This document shows positions 35,411-40,188 of a stretch of 40,188 nt of DNA, piece after piece. Under the pieces are notes generated by a model, which was given only the letters and a program-made list of their open reading frames with translations, did not search any database and was not told the DNA's origin. Positions within the stretch are counted from its first letter, which is position 1, and every line of letters begins with the position of its first letter. Source of the DNA: Terriglobales bacterium (GTDB lineage Bacteria > Acidobacteriota > Terriglobia > Terriglobales > Acidobacteriaceae); NCBI GenBank assembly GCA_030038475.1, contig JASHOU010000003.1:1-40188 (forward strand), read 5' to 3'. The translations under genes and the position numbers were made by a program.

Positions 35411-35435
35411 TTGAGGTTGCAAATTGCAACCTCAA
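35411..35435. repeat. 25-bp palindrome, copy 2
   Basis: The same palindrome as at 34991-35015, with central A instead of T. It lies 81 bases beyond the ORF6N stop codon and ten bases before the sulfotransferase stop codon. Confidence 0.9.
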
Positions 35436-35445
35436 GCAGAGGGCT

Positions 35446-36009
35446 CTACTTCATGCGGTTGCGATACAGGCTTCCATCCACTTGCCTAACCATGGCCTCG
35501 ATGTCGAGCCGCACCTGTAAAAACGCGGCCACCTCTTCGGCTACCGCCTGCGGCTCACGCAGCACGCGATGATAATGCACGCGCGTTACCAGCATATTGG
35601 TCTTACCCGCCAACCACTTGTTCACTTCGATCAAGTGGCGCTGAAAGTGCTCCTCGATCGCGGAGTTGTCGCCGATCGAATCGGCATTCCCGCGCCGCCG
35701 CAACATTTCGTCCTGCGACCTGAGCACCTCGGGCAGCGGACGCTGCATAAAAATTATGCGGTACTCGTGGCCGGCGGGCAGCGACAAGATTAACTGCGAA
35801 ATAACCTTCACCACCTTGTCTTCGGCCTCCGCAATCAGGCCGGGATCTTTTGGAAGCTGCTTGATGCGCTCCCATTCCAGATAGCCCTTGGGATTGTCAG
35901 TGTCGGCCTTGCGTTCGCCATCGGATAAAACGAACATTCCACCTGCATCCAGCATCTGCATCATCAGCGATGTGCCCGAACGTGGCAGCCCCGAAACAAT
36001 CGTAATCAT
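35446..36009 (-). CDS. Sulfotransferase-family P-loop protein
   Basis: From ATG 36009 (preceded by AAAGG five bases away; an in-frame GTG two codons upstream exists) the 187-residue product begins MITIVSGLPRSGTSLMMQML, the 5'-phosphosulfate-binding loop (GLPRSGTSL, 7-15) of sulfotransferases that use PAPS. A later IIFMQRPLPEVLRSQDEML supplies the typical RxPxEVxxS region that binds the 3'-phosphate. It is shorter than many sulfotransferases (usually 250-300), so it may be a minimal form; the acceptor is unknown. It is convergent with the ORF6N remnant and lies near glycan-related genes. Confidence 0.8.
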   Translation of the reverse strand: MITIVSGLPRSGTSLMMQMLDAGGMFVLSDGERKADTDNPKGYLEWERIKQLPKDPGLIAEAEDKVVKVISQLILSLPAGHEYRIIFMQRPLPEVLRSQDEMLRRRGNADSIGDNSAIEEHFQRHLIEVNKWLAGKTNMLVTRVHYHRVLREPQAVAEEVAAFLQVRLDIEAMVRQVDGSLYRNRMK

Positions 36010-36125
36010 CCGCACCTTTCACATTAGGAATTCGCGGAAACGCGCCCGCGACGCTTCGCAGCAGCAAACCCGAACTTGAGATGATAGTTGGAACCAGTGC
36101 CGCAGGGCAAAGTCAGCTCACGCCT

Positions 36126-36875
36126 TTATTCCAAATTGCTATGCGACGGGTAGTATTTCTGGATCATTCGTCCCGTCATCATGCCGCCTTCGTATTCCGG
36201 AATGATCACTTCATCGGCGCCGGAGTTGCGAATCGCGTTAGCATACCGCTGCTGTCCGGCGCGCGTAATGATCTTCGCTTGCGCATTCAGCGATCGCGCT
36301 GTAACTGTAATGTAGAGGTTGTCCGCGTCACTGTCGATCACGATGCAAATGCCGCGCGCCCGCTGCATGCCCGCCTGCAGAAGCACATCGTGCCGCTTGG
36401 CATCTCCCTGGATCACCAGCACGCCGTCGTTCAGCAGCTCGCGGCATAGCCCTTCATTGGTTTCGATCAGCACGAACGGAATCTCGGCGCGCGTCAGCTG
36501 ATCGACGACCGTCCTCCCAACCTGGCCATAGCCGCAAATGATGAAATGGTCTCGCAGCTTTGCGATGCTGGCATCGTTGATCATGGATTTCCAAGCCTCC
36601 AAACCTTGCCGGTTGAAGATCGTGACTAACACTCGTTCCGCAATCCACACCTCAAAAGCGAAGACTCCAGCAAACACGAATATCGAAAACAGCTTGGTAC
36701 CGGCGTGGACGGAGCGGTAGTCGATAGAATACGGATGAAAAATCCAGAAAAATGCGTCGAGGGCACGCAAACCCTCCAGCCGCATGTATACGCCGACGCA
36801 GATCAGGCAGAAAGTGCCGAACACGAGCGTGGGCAGCCACAACCTGCGCAGAAAAAGAACAACGATGCGACCCAA
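36126..36875 (-). CDS. Membrane-linked RCK/TrkA-N protein, channel-like but without a recognisable K+ filter
   Basis: The 249-residue protein has two hydrophobic helices (LPTLVFGTFCLICVGVYM and LFSIFVFAGVFAFEVWIA) around a short pore-like loop, followed by a TrkA-N/RCK domain with NAD-binding FIICGYGQVGR (111-121), ETN, VIQGDAKRHDVLLQAGMQRARGICIVIDSDADNLYITVTARSLN. This is the layout of bacterial two-helix K+ channels gated by RCK domains. However, the pore segment FFWIFHPYSIDYRSVHAGTKLF lacks the TVGYG selectivity filter. It may therefore be a non-selective or degenerate channel, or a membrane NAD(H) sensor. Confidence 0.8.
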   Translation of the reverse strand: MGRIVVLFLRRLWLPTLVFGTFCLICVGVYMRLEGLRALDAFFWIFHPYSIDYRSVHAGTKLFSIFVFAGVFAFEVWIAERVLVTIFNRQGLEAWKSMINDASIAKLRDHFIICGYGQVGRTVVDQLTRAEIPFVLIETNEGLCRELLNDGVLVIQGDAKRHDVLLQAGMQRARGICIVIDSDADNLYITVTARSLNAQAKIITRAGQQRYANAIRNSGADEVIIPEYEGGMMTGRMIQKYYPSHSNLE

Positions 36876-37087
36876 GAATCCTCCGCAGATCGGGGAAATA
36901 TATCAGAGAGCGAGGGCGCGAAAAGCGATAACTAGTAAAGGATGGATTAGAAATTTTAATGGGCACTATCAACGGGACTGCGTGCGTGAATCCTGGCTAC
37001 AGGTCGGTTATTTCGAAACGCTGCCTGGCCGCCATTGCACCGTGATCAAGGTTCTGATACCTTGCCTCTCAACTCAAAGGAGGCCTT

Positions 37088-37528
37088 GTGCCCTTTTGTC
37101 CAACCTGCGGATCGCAGATCGCTGATGGCGCAACCTGTCCCAAGTGTGCGGCCGGCGCCGTCCCTGCCGCGGGCACGGTAACAACTGCCGGTGCCGGACT
37201 AACCGACAATATCGCCGGCGCCTTAGCTTATGTCACCATTATTCCGGCCATTGTGTTTCTGGTAATTGAACCGTATAACCGCCGGCGTCTTATCCGCTTC
37301 CATTCTTTTCAGTCCCTCTTCTTTGCTGTCGCCTGGACCGCACTGTGGATCGCGTTGTCGATTGTCGCTCATGTTCCGTTCTTTGGATGGCTCACAGTGT
37401 TAGTGTGGCCTCTCGTCAGCCTGGCGGGGTTTGTGGTGTGGCTGATTCTGGTGCTCAAGGCGTATCAGGGACAAATGTTTAAGCTGCCCTACATCGGCGA
37501 CATCGCCGAGCAGCAAGCCGGCGCATAA
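37088..37528 (+). CDS. Zinc-ribbon membrane protein, DUF4870-like
   Basis: The 146-residue protein starts at GTG 37088, four bases after AAAGGAGG. It begins MPFCPTCGSQIADGATCPKC, a zinc ribbon with C4, C7, C17 and C20. Then three hydrophobic segments: IAGALAYVTIIPAIVFLVIEP, FFAVAWTALWIALSIVAHVPFF and LVSLAGFVVWLILVLKAY. The PYNRRRLIRFHSFQS motif and the order of segments match DUF4870-type small membrane proteins, whose function is not established. A TTGCAC/TACCTT pair (37035-37040, 37058-37063, 17-base spacer) may be its promoter. Confidence 0.85.
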   Translation: MPFCPTCGSQIADGATCPKCAAGAVPAAGTVTTAGAGLTDNIAGALAYVTIIPAIVFLVIEPYNRRRLIRFHSFQSLFFAVAWTALWIALSIVAHVPFFGWLTVLVWPLVSLAGFVVWLILVLKAYQGQMFKLPYIGDIAEQQAGA

Positions 37529-37633
37529 GCGGACAGGGACAGAATTGCGGCTCATTCCGGTTTCCCGCGTAACCTGGCGACTAGTAAATTATGTTCATTC
37601 GTCGTCTGGCAATCGGGTAAGCTAGTATGTGCC

Positions 37634-38305
37634 GTGTTTACCGGTCTTCAGTCTGATGGTCTTGAGCCTGCTCCCTCGGCATTCCGTCGTCACCGGGCCG
37701 TCGCAGCTTCCGTCGCCGCTCACCTGGTCTTATTAGGGGTAATCGTTTTTTATCCGCGCCCGCCGGTCGACCTGAGTCCAACTTGGCTCGCCTACGGAGA
37801 CAGCAACCATACTTATCAGTTGGTCTACGTTCCGCCGAGCGAAGGCGATGAAACGCCCCCAGATACGGCCAAACTGCTGCTACCGACGCGTGAGATCAAG
37901 CCGCAGCCGCGACATCACCAGCCTCCCAAGCCGAAGCCGGCGCCTCCGCCAGTCATCGCCGATGCGGAGGCGGGTGATCTGAACTCTAAAGCCGGGTCTC
38001 CGCTGGGCACCATGATCGATGGGCCCATCACCGGGCATGAGGTCCACATCGCGTATTCGGTGATTGCACCGAATCCGCCGATCGATCGGGCTGCGCTTCC
38101 TCACGACATTGTTGGAGATGTCGTCATCGAGGTCACGATTGATTCCGCCGGCGATGTGGTCGCCACCAAAATCGTGCAGTCGATTGGTCACGGCATCGAC
38201 GAAAAGATCGAAGCTACGCTTCGCCGCTGGCACTACCAGCCGGCCACGCTCGACGGCACGCCAGTTGCCTCGCGCACCGACGTCCACTTCCATTTCCCGT
38301 CGTAA
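37634..38305 (+). CDS. TonB-like energy transducer protein
   Basis: The 223-residue protein (GTG 37634) has one N-terminal membrane segment (AAHLVLLGVIVFY), a Pro/Lys-rich periplasmic linker (PQPRHHQPPKPKPAPPPV) and a C-terminal TonB-type domain: DVVIEVTIDSAGDVVATKIVQSIGHGIDEKIEATLRRWHYQPATLDGTPVASRTDVHFHF, with the characteristic ARxWxYxPA-like WHYQPA. It likely couples the proton motive force to TonB-dependent outer membrane receptors, though ExbB/ExbD are not nearby. It lies 105 bases after the zinc-ribbon gene. Confidence 0.85.
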   Translation: MFTGLQSDGLEPAPSAFRRHRAVAASVAAHLVLLGVIVFYPRPPVDLSPTWLAYGDSNHTYQLVYVPPSEGDETPPDTAKLLLPTREIKPQPRHHQPPKPKPAPPPVIADAEAGDLNSKAGSPLGTMIDGPITGHEVHIAYSVIAPNPPIDRAALPHDIVGDVVIEVTIDSAGDVVATKIVQSIGHGIDEKIEATLRRWHYQPATLDGTPVASRTDVHFHFPS

Positions 38306-38359
38306 CCTCCAACTGCGTCTTGTAGCTCACGTTTCGCGCGAAAACCGTTTCATAAGAAA

Positions 38360-39814
38360 CTATGATTTGAGCAGGGCGGCCCGCTCGTAGTACTCCATGA
38401 GATCCGAGCGCGTGATCAGGCCGATGGCCCGGCCTTCCTTGGCGACCATGACGGCGGAATTTCCCGCAAGCAGCAAGCGATAAACCTCTTCGAGCAGAAC
38501 GCGAACATCGACCTGCGGCATGGGCCGAGCCATGATTTCCCGGAGACGAACCTCCGGCGACGTGACGCCGCCATGCAAAGCGTGCACAATCGTGATCTCT
38601 TGAATGGCCCCAACGATTTTTCCGTCTTCCATGACGGGCAATTGGGAGATCCCGTGTTCTCTGAAAGTGTCGGCGGCGCGCTGCAACGAATCTTCCGGTT
38701 GTAGATAGATTAACTTCCCTTCGTGGCCGAGCAAGCGCAACAGGTCGTCCGCAGTAGCCTCCTCCACCGGTATGTCCGTGAATCCCTGTTGAGACATCCA
38801 GTGATCGTTGTACATTTTGCTGAGGTAGTTGCGCCCGGTGTCAGGACACAATGCGACGATCAGGTCGTCATCACTGCAGCGTTGTGCGTAGCGGAAGGCA
38901 GCCGCCAGGCACGTCCCACTCGACCCGCCGAGCAGGATTCCCTCCTGCCGCGCAATCCTGCGGGCGGTAAGAAACGATTCCGCATCGCTGACTCGAATCC
39001 ATGCATCGATGACTTGGGCGTTCAAGGTGCTCGGAACGAAATCCTCGCCAATTCCCTCGACCTTCCAGGAGCCCGGAGTCCCTCCACTCAAGACCGAACC
39101 CTCGATGTCGGCCCCAATCACGCGAATCTTCGCATTCTTTTCCTTCAGGAACTTGCCAACTCCGCTGATCGTCCCTCCCGTACCCGCGGCTGCCACAAAC
39201 ACCGTAATACGGCCACCCGTTTGCTCCCAAATCTCCGGTCCGGTCTGCTCATAGTGCGTCTGCGGGTTGGCCAGATTAGTGAATTGGCCGGCACGCCAAG
39301 CCCCCTCGATTTCCGACGCCAGGCGGTCCGCGACCCCGTTGTAGCTCTCGGGAGAATCCGGGGGTACGTTAGTGGGAGTAATCACCACCTCGGCCCCGTA
39401 GGAGCGCAGGAGCCGAATCTTGTCGTCGCTCATCTTGTCGGGAAGAACGAAGATACAGCGGTAACCGCGGACCGCGCTAACTAAGGCGAGACCGAGGCCG
39501 GTGTTTCCAGCCGTGGCCTCGATCACGGTCCCTCCTGGACGCAGAACGCCATTGCGTTCCGCTTCCAGAATCATGTTGAGTGCGACACGATCCTTGGTGC
39601 TGCCGCCAGGATTGAACGACTCGATTTTCGCGCAGACCGTGGGCGCGAGGTTTTCCAAGGATTTATGCAAACGAACGAGGGGAGTTGCGCCGATGGTCCC
39701 GAGGACATTGTCCAGGATGCCCATGCGTCCGGAATTACCGGCCTCAGCGGCAATGTTCGCATCAACCCTAGATTCGTGCAATGTATCTGCTAACGACAGT
39801 TTGTTATCCGCCAT
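38360..39814 (-). CDS. Cystathionine beta-synthase (PLP enzyme with C-terminal CBS pair)
   Basis: The 484-residue protein is a PLP-dependent beta-synthase with LDNVLGTIGATPLVRL, the PLP lysine in GGSTKDR (Lys74), the phosphate-binding TAGNTG (101-106) and GTGGT (211-215), GGSSGTC, and two C-terminal CBS domains (about 350-480, with YLQPEDSLQRAADTFREHGISQLPVMEDGKIVGAI and AVMVAKEGRAIGLITRSDLMEYY). Such enzymes condense serine and homocysteine to cystathionine, or act as cysteine synthase-like; the CBS pair favours the cystathionine/transsulfuration form and may bind adenosyl ligands. AGGA lies six bases before ATG 39814. It is adjacent to a YeeE/YedE-family membrane gene, which may reflect sulfur metabolism. 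Confidence 0.93.
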   Translation of the reverse strand: MADNKLSLADTLHESRVDANIAAEAGNSGRMGILDNVLGTIGATPLVRLHKSLENLAPTVCAKIESFNPGGSTKDRVALNMILEAERNGVLRPGGTVIEATAGNTGLGLALVSAVRGYRCIFVLPDKMSDDKIRLLRSYGAEVVITPTNVPPDSPESYNGVADRLASEIEGAWRAGQFTNLANPQTHYEQTGPEIWEQTGGRITVFVAAAGTGGTISGVGKFLKEKNAKIRVIGADIEGSVLSGGTPGSWKVEGIGEDFVPSTLNAQVIDAWIRVSDAESFLTARRIARQEGILLGGSSGTCLAAAFRYAQRCSDDDLIVALCPDTGRNYLSKMYNDHWMSQQGFTDIPVEEATADDLLRLLGHEGKLIYLQPEDSLQRAADTFREHGISQLPVMEDGKIVGAIQEITIVHALHGGVTSPEVRLREIMARPMPQVDVRVLLEEVYRLLLAGNSAVMVAKEGRAIGLITRSDLMEYYERAALLKS

Positions 39815-39872
39815 GTACGATCCTGCATGTACGACCTACGCGATCTTGTCGCGTCCGCCGTCCTTTGCGGCA

Positions 39873-40188
39873 TTAATGCGGCAGTCTCGGCCGGAGGACT
39901 CCGTAGAGCCAAGTGCCAGCCAGGGCACTGATGATCGCCGCCGCCATCACGGTAACACCGTTGCCCACCAATGCAAAGAGGGGACCCGGACATGCGCCCG
40001 TCAGCGCCCAGCCCAGGCCAAAGATGATGCCGCCGATGGCATAACGGACGCCATGACCGAGTGTCTTCGGTGGAATGTAGATTGGCTGATGAGAGATTGT
40101 CGTTGCGCCCAGCTCCTTGATCAATGCCACGGACGTGGCCGCGACCACGATGGCGGAGACGATAATCTCGTACATGCGCGGCGATTGA
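39873..40188 (-). CDS. YeeE/YedE-family membrane protein, 5' end cut by window edge
   Basis: The open reading frame runs from a stop at 39873 to the window edge with no stop; an internal ATG lies at 40175. The visible residues include VRYAIGGIIFGLGWALTGACPGPLFALVGNGVTVMAAAIISALAGTWLYG, the GxxFGxGWxxxGxCPG motif of YeeE/YedE (DUF6691-type) half-transporters, which import thiosulfate-like or other sulfur compounds. About 40 N-terminal residues are probably outside the window, because the ATG falls inside the expected first helix. Cys in ACPGP is the conserved position of the family. It lies upstream of the cystathionine beta-synthase gene in the same direction. Confidence 0.8.
   Translation of the reverse strand, partial: QSPRMYEIIVSAIVVAATSVALIKELGATTISHQPIYIPPKTLGHGVRYAIGGIIFGLGWALTGACPGPLFALVGNGVTVMAAAIISALAGTWLYGVLRPRLPH

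Overview
The window looks like a piece of a G+C-rich Acidobacteriota chromosome, probably Terriglobia. This is an inference from gene content: a ToxR/CadC-type winged-helix regulator with a membrane anchor, a GloVer-repeat secreted protein, a small secreted protein with a VNVPFGFSF-type start, an RsbRD_N-like helical protein, and many short inverted or tandem repeats between genes. No rRNA gene is present, so the assignment is not proven.

Layout. 1-3.8 kb: a truncated winged-helix regulator (-), a secreted GloVer/IPT protein (+), a Crp/Fnr regulator with an N-terminal cysteine cluster (-), then a repeat-rich intergenic region. 3.7-6.0 kb: groES-groEL behind a sigma70-type promoter overlapped by a CIRCE (HrcA) operator. 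6.1-8.8 kb: an accessory cassette, apparently less G+C-rich than its surroundings, holding a double-domain dCTP-deaminase-like protein, a 51-residue overlapping ORF, a GNAT-ASCH fusion and, on the other strand, a tRNA-like gene. That RNA folds with an 8-bp acceptor and a 4-bp T stem, a long variable arm, G73 and anticodon GCC, the architecture of the rare allo-tRNAs. 9.1-14.7 kb: secreted beta-helix protein, small secreted protein, FUSC-like membrane protein, XdhC-family protein, CYTH protein and RsbRD_N-like protein. 14.8-20.2 kb: secA, a VapBC-type toxin-antitoxin pair and a six-repeat kelch-like lipoprotein. 20.4-28 kb: an acyl-activating enzyme/ACP/acyltransferase fusion, a polytopic membrane protein, two tandem Xer recombinases separated by an inverted repeat, and truA. 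28.1-34.9 kb: TolC-family protein, two family-2 glycosyltransferases, a SAM-dependent methyltransferase-like protein, and a B12-type acyl-CoA mutase large subunit whose diagnostic residues match isobutyryl-CoA rather than methylmalonyl-CoA mutase. 35-40.2 kb: an ORF6N-domain remnant bracketed by two copies of a 25-bp palindrome, a sulfotransferase-like protein, a channel-like RCK protein without a recognisable K+ filter, a zinc-ribbon membrane protein, a TonB-like protein, cystathionine beta-synthase and the end of a YeeE/YedE-family gene.

How genes work together. Clear functional units are groES-groEL (chaperonin), the VapBC pair, the minus-strand truA-xer-xer run, and probably the dCTP-deaminase/small ORF/GNAT-ASCH cassette. 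Most other genes are single housekeeping or envelope genes in alternating orientation. The strongest candidates for undescribed biology are the allo-tRNA-like gene with a glycine anticodon and the nucleotide-metabolism cassette beside it.
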